Shown piece by piece: positions 6,925 through 13,243 of a DNA stretch of 32,321 nucleotides. This DNA is from Nitrospirota bacterium (GTDB taxonomy: Bacteria > Nitrospirota > Thermodesulfovibrionia > UBA6902), in contig DRDE01000289.1 in NCBI GenBank assembly GCA_011040095.1, positions 1 through 32,321 on the forward strand. Reading direction: 5' to 3'. Below the pieces are notes generated by a model that saw only the letters and a list, made by a program, of their open reading frames with translations, searched no databases and was not told the DNA's origin. The translations under genes and the position numbers were made by a program. How positions within the stretch are numbered: position 1 is the first letter of the stretch; the number at the start of each line of letters is the position of its first letter.

Positions 6925-7716
6925 TCAGAACGGCCACACATAATCAAGCGCCCTGGCCATCCAGCCCGGGGTCTGCTTTTCCTGGATCACGCCGTCCCCG
7001 ACATAGTATACCTGCGCATCCGCAATCTTACTGCTCAATATCGTATTATCGGATGAAATATCGTCGGGTCTCGCCATGCCGGTAAGCACCAGTATCTGTT
7101 TCTCACTGTTTATTGTCAGTTCTTTTCTCGCCTCTAAAACAAGATTGCCGTTGGGCATAACTTCTACAACCTTTGCCGTTATGGTCGCAACAAGCGTCCC
7201 TTCCCTGTTTGTGTCGCCTTTTCCCTTAAACGCAGATTTCAAAGTGCTTTTTACGGCCGGATCAAAAACATTTGCGCCCTTATATAAATCCTTTACGCCA
7301 AAGGCATTCTGAAGATTAAAGTCATTATTCATACCTAAAAAATTGGCCAGCTCATAATCAATTGACGATTCCCTGCTGGTGTCCGTGTCTGCCTTGCCCG
7401 AGCCGGAGAAGCTTTCATCAATGTTTATTGTTACAAGATCATTAAGCCTTTGCGCCTTTCTGTCTTCAAATAAATTTGCGCTGTCACTCCAGAGGGAGTT
7501 AAGAGAAGAACGCTCCTCCGGATCTTCCGCCTGGTCCACGTACTTCGGCGGGGGCGGAGGCAGTTTTGCCGCAGGCGTAGCGCAACCGATTAAAAACAGA
7601 GCACAGAGCACGGAACACAGACCACAGACCGGGGAAAAAGAATATGCATTCTTTTGTCTCAGCTTCGCGCCCTGTCCTTTATCTGTATTCTGTATTCTGT
7701 GTTCTGTATTCTGCAT
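6925..7716 (-). CDS. flgH: Flagellar L-ring lipoprotein FlgH
   Basis: FlgH forms the outer-membrane L ring. With the ATG at 7714-7716 the product is 263 aa; this start has a good Shine-Dalgarno (GGTGGAG) and lies one base after the flgA stop. An ATG 30 bases upstream (7746) is less likely. A long N-terminal region precedes a lipoprotein signal with lipobox LIGC (Cys45). Conserved family blocks follow: SLWSDSANLFEDRKAQRLNDLVTINIDE, KVVEVMPNGNLVLEARKELTINSEKQILVLTGMARPDDI, and a WPF terminus. Oddity: the first 12 codons and the hydrophobic signal (about residues 29-41, PVCGLCSVLCALF) are both encoded by 7-base tandem arrays, making an unusually long, Cys-rich leader. Confidence 0.93.
   Translation of the reverse strand: MQNTEHRIQNTDKGQGAKLRQKNAYSFSPVCGLCSVLCALFLIGCATPAAKLPPPPPKYVDQAEDPEERSSLNSLWSDSANLFEDRKAQRLNDLVTINIDESFSGSGKADTDTSRESSIDYELANFLGMNNDFNLQNAFGVKDLYKGANVFDPAVKSTLKSAFKGKGDTNREGTLVATITAKVVEVMPNGNLVLEARKELTINSEKQILVLTGMARPDDISSDNTILSSKIADAQVYYVGDGVIQEKQTPGWMARALDYVWPF
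7596..7630. repeat. Heptanucleotide array, ACAGAGC/ACAGACC x5, in the flgH lipoprotein signal
   Basis: Five consecutive 7-base words on the plus strand: ACAGAGC, ACAGAGC, ACGGAAC, ACAGACC, ACAGACC. On the minus strand they encode the hydrophobic segment just before the lipobox of FlgH. Confidence 0.9.
7682..7716. repeat. Heptanucleotide array, TCTGTAT x5, at the flgH start codon
   Basis: Five 7-base words on the plus strand: TCTGTAT, TCTGTAT, TCTGTGT, TCTGTAT, TCTGCAT. The flgH ATG is the reverse complement of the end of the last word, so the array encodes residues 1-12 of FlgH (MQNTEHRIQNTD). Confidence 0.92.
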
Positions 7717-7717
7717 T

Positions 7718-8413
7718 TCAAAGCTCCACCCTGACGGTTTTTTCATCTATCAGCACCCCGTTAACTTCTTTTTTAGATGACAGGTTAATTGCCCTCACAG
7801 CCTTGCCCACATATCCTTTCTCTTTGGTCTTACCCGCTGCCCTGATGCTCAGTCCGCTGTAGTTTATTAAAAGGACTACCCTCTTTCCCCGCGCCACTAC
7901 CCGGGACATCTCGATCATGTCCTCTACAACCGGGATGTTCGCGGTTATGGATCTCTTTAAAGATTTTCCTATAATTTTTGACGGATCTTTCACTGAACCG
8001 CCGGGCATTTTCCTGATATCCATCTTTGCAAGATATATATCTTCAGCCCGGATAACATGCCTTTTTCTATAGGGCCGCTTGCTCTTGACAACCATACCGA
8101 AGGCCCTGACATTCGCCTTTACTATAGTCCTCTTATTGTTCCCGGACATGAATGAAAAGACAGCCTTGCCGATCGGGCCTTTTTCTACAAGGATCCTCTG
8201 CGGCGGTTCACTATTGATCTTACCCATGACCTGCACATTGCTTACTTCTATCTCTTCCCATGGATAATTGTTCGTCAAATATGATCTCAACACATCTTCC
8301 GGGCTCCACGAAGCAGCATCAACGGAAGACAGCCAACAGGACAGAGACAACAGGACAGAGACAAAAACCAGTAAATTTATTTCCCTCTTCAGTACCCTTT
8401 TATCTTTCATCAT
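7718..8413 (-). CDS. flgA: P-ring assembly chaperone FlgA
   Basis: FlgA is a periplasmic chaperone for FlgI polymerisation. The 231-aa product has an N-terminal signal (charged start, hydrophobic residues about 14-30, likely cleavage near VDA) and the conserved SAF/ChapFlgA region from about residue 105: VVKSKRPYRKRHVIRAEDIYLAKMDIRKM, then IIGKSLKRSITANIPVVEDMIE and VNGVLIDEKTVRV at the C-terminus. It overlaps the flgG stop by one base. Signal residues about 17-30 (FVSVLLSLSCWLSS) are encoded by a 7-base tandem array (8324-8365). Its location between flgG and flgH is the common order outside enterics. Confidence 0.94.
   Translation of the reverse strand: MMKDKRVLKREINLLVFVSVLLSLSCWLSSVDAASWSPEDVLRSYLTNNYPWEEIEVSNVQVMGKINSEPPQRILVEKGPIGKAVFSFMSGNNKRTIVKANVRAFGMVVKSKRPYRKRHVIRAEDIYLAKMDIRKMPGGSVKDPSKIIGKSLKRSITANIPVVEDMIEMSRVVARGKRVVLLINYSGLSIRAAGKTKEKGYVGKAVRAINLSSKKEVNGVLIDEKTVRVEL
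8324..8365. repeat. Heptanucleotide array in the flgA signal-peptide region
   Basis: Six consecutive 7-base words on the plus strand: GGAAGAC, AGCCAAC, AGGACAG, AGAC AAC, AGGACAG, AGACAAA, i.e. a 14-base unit repeated about twice with a 7-base sub-period. On the minus strand it encodes the hydrophobic core of the FlgA signal peptide. Confidence 0.85.
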
Positions 8414-9201
8414 TACCTCTTCAAGTTGTTGGCTAACTGAAGCATTTCATCAGTTGACTGTATGACCTTTGAATTAAGCTCATAAGCCCTCTGGCTCACG
8501 ATCATGTTTACCATTTCTTCAACAACATTGACATTGCTCATTTCAAGAAATCCCTGGTTGATTGTGCCGAGACCTTCAGACCCGGGGTTGCCGGTCGCTG
8601 CTTCGCCTGATGAGCCTGTAGTGGAAAACAGGTTTTTCCCGAGGGCCTTGAGGCCGCCGGGATTTATAAATTGCGCTGTTTCTATCTGCCCCACCTGTAC
8701 GGAAGTGTTGCTTCCGGGCTGAAGCACCGACACTGTTCCATCCGAAGTTATGGTCATCTCCAATGTATTGGAAGGGATAGTTATTGATGGTTCCATGGCA
8801 TAACCGTCCGAGTTTACGATATTCCCCTCGCTGTCAAGCTTGAAAGCGCCTGCACGAGTGTAAGCAATTTCCCCGTCCGGGGTTGAAACCTGGAAAAACC
8901 CCTTCCCTTCTATCACCAGGTCAAGGCTGTTTCCCGTAGATATAAAATCCCCCTGCTGGAATATTTTTTGCACAGCCGCCGGCTTGACACCAAGGCCGAT
9001 CTGTATGCCTGTGGGAATCTCGGAGCCATCTGCCGATACAGCTCCGGCCGTCTTTATATTCTGGTACAACAATTCCTGGAAGTCGGCCCTGCTCTTTTTG
9101 AATCCCCCTGTGTTTACATTCGCAAGGTTATTGGCTATTACATCTATATTAATCCTCTGTGCCTCCATACCGGTTGCCGCTATAAACAATGACCTGTCCA
9201 T
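8413..9201 (-). CDS. flgG: Flagellar distal rod protein FlgG
   Basis: FlgG builds the distal rod that connects the proximal rod to the hook. The 262-aa product has the N-terminal rod signature ([38 protein letters not shown]), the typical FlgG segment [26 protein letters not shown], and the C-terminal [37 protein letters not shown]. Length matches the family. It lies after flgF and before flgA, with a 51-base gap to the flgF stop that contains two imperfect 7-base words (9234-9247). Confidence 0.97.
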   Translation of the reverse strand: MDRSLFIAATGMEAQRINIDVIANNLANVNTGGFKKSRADFQELLYQNIKTAGAVSADGSEIPTGIQIGLGVKPAAVQKIFQQGDFISTGNSLDLVIEGKGFFQVSTPDGEIAYTRAGAFKLDSEGNIVNSDGYAMEPSITIPSNTLEMTITSDGTVSVLQPGSNTSVQVGQIETAQFINPGGLKALGKNLFSTTGSSGEAATGNPGSEGLGTINQGFLEMSNVNVVEEMVNMIVSQRAYELNSKVIQSTDEMLQLANNLKR

Positions 9202-9252
9202 TCAATATCCTCCTGCGTTTTAATTTTTATTCCCAACTCTTAACTCTATTAA

Positions 9253-9960
9253 TTATCGTCCCATTTCATTAATTGTTTTCGATGCCGCCTCATCAAATGC
9301 CTGGATCATCTTCTGGTAACTTTCGAATTCCCTGTGCGACTTAAGCATCTGCACCATCTCCCGGATTACATTCACATTTGATCCCTCTAAATAGCCCTGG
9401 CTGATATTGGAGTTAACTTCTTCTCCTGACCCTTCTGCGGTAAACATCCCCCCGTTTAATTTCAGAAGAACTCCTTTGTCGGGAAAATCAACTATCTTTA
9501 ACTTAGTCACAGGTATGTCATCAACAATAACTTCTCCTGATGTGCTGATATCTATCCTGCTTCCCTGGACGGCTATTGGACCGCCGTCACCCAGAACCTT
9601 TGCGCCGGTCTGGTTTACCAGGTACCCCTCACTGTTGATCTTGAAATTCCCGTTTCTTGTATATCTGCCGCCTTCAAGCGCAAAGAAACCTTTACCGTTT
9701 ATTGCCATGTCAAGGGGATTGCCGGTTCTTTCGAAACTGCCTTCTGAAAAATCAGTTGCCGTGACCGACAGGTCGGCCATTACCCGTCCATCTGCTGTGA
9801 GACCGGGGTTGTTGTCCACAGGAATTATATAATCCCTGAAAGAAATCCTCTCCTGCTTATAACCCGTTGTGTTTGCATTTGCAATATTCTGGGCAAAGAT
9901 GTCCATATTCCTGCTTTTTAATATTGCCCCTGAGAGCGCTATATAAATTCCCTTATACAT
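9253..9960 (-). CDS. flgF: Flagellar proximal rod protein FlgF
   Basis: FlgF is a rod protein of the FlgF/FlgG family. The 235-aa product begins MYKGIYIALSGAILKSRNMDIFAQNIANANTTGYKQE, has the central PLDMAINGKGFFALEGGRYTRNGNFKIN, and ends VNVIREMVQMLKSHREFESYQKMIQAFDEA. The shorter length and upstream position relative to FlgG favour FlgF. No purine-rich Shine-Dalgarno stands before the ATG (the upstream bases read TTTATAACCGATT), but a 40-codon ORF ends just 6 bases upstream, so translation may depend on coupling to it. Confidence 0.93.
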   Translation of the reverse strand: MYKGIYIALSGAILKSRNMDIFAQNIANANTTGYKQERISFRDYIIPVDNNPGLTADGRVMADLSVTATDFSEGSFERTGNPLDMAINGKGFFALEGGRYTRNGNFKINSEGYLVNQTGAKVLGDGGPIAVQGSRIDISTSGEVIVDDIPVTKLKIVDFPDKGVLLKLNGGMFTAEGSGEEVNSNISQGYLEGSNVNVIREMVQMLKSHREFESYQKMIQAFDEAASKTINEMGR

Positions 9961-9966
9961 AATCGG

Positions 9967-10089
9967 TTATAAAGCAAACCCGGTGCCAGACCGGATAAGG
10001 CCTGCCGCCAATCCGTAATCGCGGGCAGAAGTCTTTAAACCCGCGGCCTGTATCTGCTCCGGATCACTGTAATTAAATGGTTTTATCAT
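9967..10089 (-). CDS. Possible 40-aa small ORF just upstream of flgF
   Basis: From the ATG at 10087-10089 a 40-codon frame begins MIKPFNYSDPEQIQAAGLK and ends LIRSGTGFAL, stopping (TAA, 9967-9969) 6 bases before the flgF start. The frame stays open further upstream (to an ATG at 10275), but the upstream part overlaps the better-supported 55-codon ORF and a 7-base repeat array, so the short start is preferred. A modest GGGACGGG lies upstream. I do not recognise the product; it could be a leader peptide for flgF or non-coding. Confidence 0.3.
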   Translation of the reverse strand: MIKPFNYSDPEQIQAAGLKTSARDYGLAAGLIRSGTGFAL

Positions 10090-10153
10090 GTGTTTAAACC
10101 CGTCCCGCATGACACACTGCAGCTTTTTATGACTTGTTAATATCCTCTGAATA

Positions 10154-10188
10154 ATTCTTGATTCGTAATTCTTGATTCGTAATTCAGT
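10154..10188. repeat. Heptanucleotide array, ATTCTTG/ATTCGTA x5
   Basis: Five consecutive 7-base words on the plus strand: ATTCTTG, ATTCGTA, ATTCTTG, ATTCGTA, ATTCAGT. It lies between the 55-codon ORF and flgF, in sequence without a well-supported gene. Confidence 0.92.
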
Positions 10189-10228
10189 ATCAGCCGGGAA
10201 ACTTTTTCCTTTAAGGAAAATATCTCCA

Positions 10229-10396
10229 CTATATTCTGATATCAATTTTCCCCTGTTTTGTTTTCTGTTCATCATATTTTCTTTTCCCGCCTTTCCCGGA
10301 ACCCTTCTTTTGCTTTTTCCTCTGATTCATCACAGGCTCCTGTTCCTTTTTTACTGCCGGGATGCCGTATATATTTCCCAATCCTTCAATCGCCAT
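10229..10396 (-). CDS. Small basic protein between fliA and flgF (55 aa)
   Basis: A clean ATG-to-TAG frame of 56 codons. The product begins MAIEGLGNIYGIPAVKK, has a very basic, Gly-Lys-rich middle (about residues 27-45) and ends GKIDIRI. This layout (short hydrophobic start, KKG-rich middle, terminal (G)xIDIxI/V) resembles small uncharacterised proteins I associate with flagellar operons of related phyla, but I cannot name a family. It lies in line with fliA upstream and flgF downstream on the same strand. No strong Shine-Dalgarno is visible within 15 bases; a G-rich stretch lies farther upstream. Function is unknown. Confidence 0.6.
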   Translation of the reverse strand: MAIEGLGNIYGIPAVKKEQEPVMNQRKKQKKGSGKGGKRKYDEQKTKQGKIDIRI

Positions 10397-10469
10397 GTTT
10401 AAATAATTACATGCCCCCTCTCCCCCCCATGACCAGGGGAAAGTTAAAAAGGGACTTTTCTCATGCTGT

Positions 10470-10602
10470 GTAACTACTCAGGTGCAAAGTGGCAAAGGCA
10501 CATAGGCACAAAGGGTTACAGAAATACAAGAAAAGTTTTTCATCCTTTTTTTCACTTTGTACCTTTGCCACTATGTGCCTTTGTGCCTGCCTGAATAGTT
10601 AC
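10470..10602. repeat. Inverted-repeat element with heptamer-periodic arms overlapping the fliA 3' end
   Basis: Outer ends GTAACTACTCAGG (10470-10482) and CCTGAATAGTTAC (10590-10602) are inverted repeats with 12 of 13 matches. Both arms continue with inverted, 7-base-periodic words related to GGCACAAAGG and GTGGCAAAGG. The right arm (10552-10602) is read as the last 16 codons of fliA. The related end sequence TGAGTAGTTAC occurs at 27628-27638, and a one-base-longer variant at 20722-20733. Confidence 0.7.
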
Positions 10603-11352
10603 CATACTGTTACCATTCAATTCTTCATTTTTTTTAAGCTTCTCTTTAAGTTTTCCAAGGGCCTGGCCGTGAATCTGGCAGACCCGTGATTCCGTAATAT
10701 TCAGCACCCTGCCTATCTCCTGCATTGTAAGCTCCTCATAGTAATAAAGAGCCAGCACCATTTTCTCTTTGTGGGGCAGGGTATCTATTAACCCTCCCAG
10801 ACTTTTCTTTATATCCTTTTCTTCAAGTATACTGAGTGGACTCTTTGCCCCCGGATCGGCTATGCACTCCGTTATATTCAGCTCGCTGTCTGAATATTTG
10901 CTGTTTTTAAAGTCCTCCAGCCTTACAGGATGTGAGCAGGTTGAGTATTGAAGTATTTTGAAATATTCCTTAAGAGGCATTTTCATTGACTTTGCAACCT
11001 CGATATCGTCGGGTTTCCTGCCATGTTTCTTTTCAAGCTTCATGCGGGCATTGTTAATCCCCTCGATTTTTTTTCTCATTGACCTCGGTATCCACGCCGT
11101 TGCCCTCAGTTCATCGATCATTGCGCCTTTTATACGCAATTCAGCATAAGTCTTCAGTTTAACCCTGCCGGGCTGAAAGCGGCTGAGTGCGTCCATCAGC
11201 CCCATAAGGCCGACACTTATAAGATCGTCAATGGTTACATGCCGGGGCAGTTTCCAGGAAAGCCGGTAAGCGGTATATTTGATATAGGGCAAAAATTCCT
11301 TTATCACCTGCTCTTTTCTTTCTTCTTTTATTTCTGTTTTGAACTTTAACAT
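10552..11352 (-). CDS. fliA: Flagellar sigma factor FliA (sigma-28)
   Basis: FliA directs transcription of late flagellar and chemotaxis genes. The 266-aa product has region 2 (DDLISVGLMGLMDALSRFQPG...LKTYAELRIKGAMIDELRATAWIPRSMRKK, about residues 42-95), region 3 (about 96-135) and region 4 (LPHKEKMVLALYYYEELTMQEIGRVLNITESRVCQIHGQALGKLKEKL, about 192-239). It overlaps flhG by 7 bases. Normal FliA would end soon after residue 240; here residues about 251-266 (VTIQAGTKAHSGKGTK) are encoded by the arm of an inverted-repeat element, a likely recent C-terminal extension. At least two good sigma-28 promoters in this window are expected targets. Confidence 0.96.
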   Translation of the reverse strand: MLKFKTEIKEERKEQVIKEFLPYIKYTAYRLSWKLPRHVTIDDLISVGLMGLMDALSRFQPGRVKLKTYAELRIKGAMIDELRATAWIPRSMRKKIEGINNARMKLEKKHGRKPDDIEVAKSMKMPLKEYFKILQYSTCSHPVRLEDFKNSKYSDSELNITECIADPGAKSPLSILEEKDIKKSLGGLIDTLPHKEKMVLALYYYEELTMQEIGRVLNITESRVCQIHGQALGKLKEKLKKNEELNGNSMVTIQAGTKAHSGKGTK

Positions 11353-12167
11353 TTCGCGTTCAGAAGACCTCCGAGAAAAAATTGCAGCGTCCCTTTGACA
11401 TTGCTGCTGTTGTCATTGATAAGCCTTTCCGAAATCCTCAACAAACTCTTGGCCGCCTCACTGTCGGGATAAACATCCATCAGCGCCTTTTGCCGGCGGA
11501 CCGCCTTCGGTACATGATCGTCATGGGGCACATAACCGGTGTAATCGAGAGAGATGCTCAGGAACCTTTCCGCTGCGGTTGAAAGCCTCCTGTAGACATC
11601 AGCCGCCTCTTTTTCATTTTTTACATCATTAACCAGTACCTTAAAGTTCTTTTCATGGTATTTTGTAAAAAGAACTTTTATCAGCGCATATGCATCGGTC
11701 AGCGCCGTAGGTTCGGGTGAGGCAATGATAATGATCTCCTGTGCAGCTACACAGAAAAATGCAACATTTGAAGATATGCCTGACGATGTATCAATTAAAA
11801 GGTAATCGATTCCGCCGTCATATGACTCAAACTCCTCAACGAGCCTCAACCTCTGGAACTCATCAAGCTCGGTCAGCTCCTGGATACCGGAACTTGCAGG
11901 AAGCACTTTTATCCCCAGTGGCCCGTCAACAATGAGGTCCTTCAATTTTTTTTCTCCGCTGAACAGATGTTTGATGTTATATTTCGTGGCGAGATTCAGA
12001 ATAACATCGATATTGCTGAGACCGAGATCAGCATCAAAGACCAGCACCTTTTTGTTGAGTTTACTTAATCCTATTGCAAGGTTTGCAGTAATATTCGTCT
12101 TTCCGACACCGCCTTTGCCGCTGGCCACGGCTATCGTTCTAACCACCTTTCTCTCTGCAGTATTCAT
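11346..12167 (-). CDS. flhG: MinD-like ATPase FlhG (FleN/YlxH)
   Basis: FlhG works with FlhF to set flagellar number and position. The 273-aa ParA/MinD-type ATPase has the deviant Walker A motif ASGKGGVGKT (residues 15-24), the switch VFDADLGLSNIDVILNL, and DYLLIDTSSGIS as the Walker B region. The C-terminus ends in an amphipathic-looking LQFFLGGLL segment. Its start overlaps the flhF stop by one base (TAATG), the standard flhF-flhG-fliA order. The absence of a long N-terminal DNA-binding extension argues against a plasmid-type ParA. Confidence 0.93.
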   Translation of the reverse strand: MNTAERKVVRTIAVASGKGGVGKTNITANLAIGLSKLNKKVLVFDADLGLSNIDVILNLATKYNIKHLFSGEKKLKDLIVDGPLGIKVLPASSGIQELTELDEFQRLRLVEEFESYDGGIDYLLIDTSSGISSNVAFFCVAAQEIIIIASPEPTALTDAYALIKVLFTKYHEKNFKVLVNDVKNEKEAADVYRRLSTAAERFLSISLDYTGYVPHDDHVPKAVRRQKALMDVYPDSEAAKSLLRISERLINDNSSNVKGTLQFFLGGLLNAKC

Positions 12168-13243
12168 TATGCGCTCCCTGTTTTTAAAATGAGATTTGTC
12201 AATCTTCCGCTGTCCGCAAACTCAATATTACCCGGCACCCTCTGCCCTGTAGTTATATATGCAACCGGCTTCCGGTAAAGATGGCACAGGTTATATATAG
12301 AGCCTAATTTCACAGCCTCGTCCGTTTTTGTAAAAGCTATGTAATCTATGGGCAGAGACCTGTAATGCTCATGCGTACTCATAAGAAAATCACAGTCACT
12401 TGATGCGCTCAATAACAACTGGGTCTCAATGGGCAATCCCGTATTGTAAATATCTTTAAGCCCTTTGATATATTCCCTGTCTTGAGGGTTCTGCCCGGTT
12501 GTATCTATAAGCACGATATCCCTGTCGTAAAATTTCTTTATACTCTCCTCCAAACTTTCCACATTTGAGACTATATCAAGAGGGATGCCTATCATTCTTG
12601 CATATATCCGTATCTGTTCCGCCGCGCCTATCTTGTATGAATCGATGCTGATTATTCCCACCTTCCGGCCTTCCTTTATTGCCTTTGATGCGAGCTTTGC
12701 AATAGTGGTTGTCTTTCCCACCCCGGTAGGCCCGATAAGCATGGCTATCCTTTTGCCGGCATTAAAAGCTACTTTTTCATTGCCCGGAGATTTACTCCTG
12801 GAAGGAGCCGGAGAACCTATCTCTTTGGAGATAAGCGCTTCAAGATCATCCGTATCATTAGCCTTTGCCACAAGTTTGAGAGCGAACTCATCTTTTATTG
12901 ATCTTTCTCTCAGGAAATTAAACATTTTCCTTCTTTCCTCAGGCATCGTTAACTCAAAACCACTGTTTTGCATTGCCTCAATAGATTCCGTCAGGCTTTT
13001 TATATCTTTTTTCAATTCTGCAAATTCGCTTCTGCCGCTGATATCAACAGATGCCTGCATGGGAGAGTAATTCGCATTATTGTCCGTCTCTAAGTCATAA
13101 TCAATTGCTGCCGTGACCTCTACATACGGTCTCGATCCTTTCCTGTCTTCTGATGAGAGAATTACGGCATCCGCTCCAAGCTCCTTTTTTACGAGTGCAA
13201 GGGCCTGCCTGAAATTTTTCGCCTGTATTTTTTTAATTCTCAT
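12167..13243 (-). CDS. flhF: SRP-type GTPase FlhF
   Basis: FlhF is an SRP-family GTPase that marks the site of flagellar assembly, usually a pole. The 358-aa product has an N-terminal B domain (MRIKKIQAKNFRQALALVKKELGADAVILSS, typical), a linker to about residue 110, and the NG domain with P-loop GPTGVGKTTT (171-180), DTTGQ (247-251) and the specificity motif TKTD (305-308). It overlaps flhA by 11 bases upstream and flhG by one base downstream. Length is in the normal range. Together with FlhG it suggests a defined, perhaps polar, flagellar site. Confidence 0.96.
   Translation of the reverse strand: MRIKKIQAKNFRQALALVKKELGADAVILSSEDRKGSRPYVEVTAAIDYDLETDNNANYSPMQASVDISGRSEFAELKKDIKSLTESIEAMQNSGFELTMPEERRKMFNFLRERSIKDEFALKLVAKANDTDDLEALISKEIGSPAPSRSKSPGNEKVAFNAGKRIAMLIGPTGVGKTTTIAKLASKAIKEGRKVGIISIDSYKIGAAEQIRIYARMIGIPLDIVSNVESLEESIKKFYDRDIVLIDTTGQNPQDREYIKGLKDIYNTGLPIETQLLLSASSDCDFLMSTHEHYRSLPIDYIAFTKTDEAVKLGSIYNLCHLYRKPVAYITTGQRVPGNIEFADSGRLTNLILKTGSA

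Noticed and set aside
6891-6947. Longer N-terminus of FlgI
   Set aside because: The added 19 residues precede an ordinary signal peptide and overlap flgH; the ATG at 6890 is better placed.
7596-7716. CRISPR-like repeats in flgH
   Set aside because: The words are 7 bases in direct tandem without spacers, and no cas genes are present.
9967-10275. 102-aa minus-strand frame between the 55-codon ORF and flgF
   Set aside because: Its N-terminal half overlaps the 55-codon ORF in another frame and crosses the ATTCTTG/ATTCGTA array; only the last 40 codons are kept as a possible small ORF.
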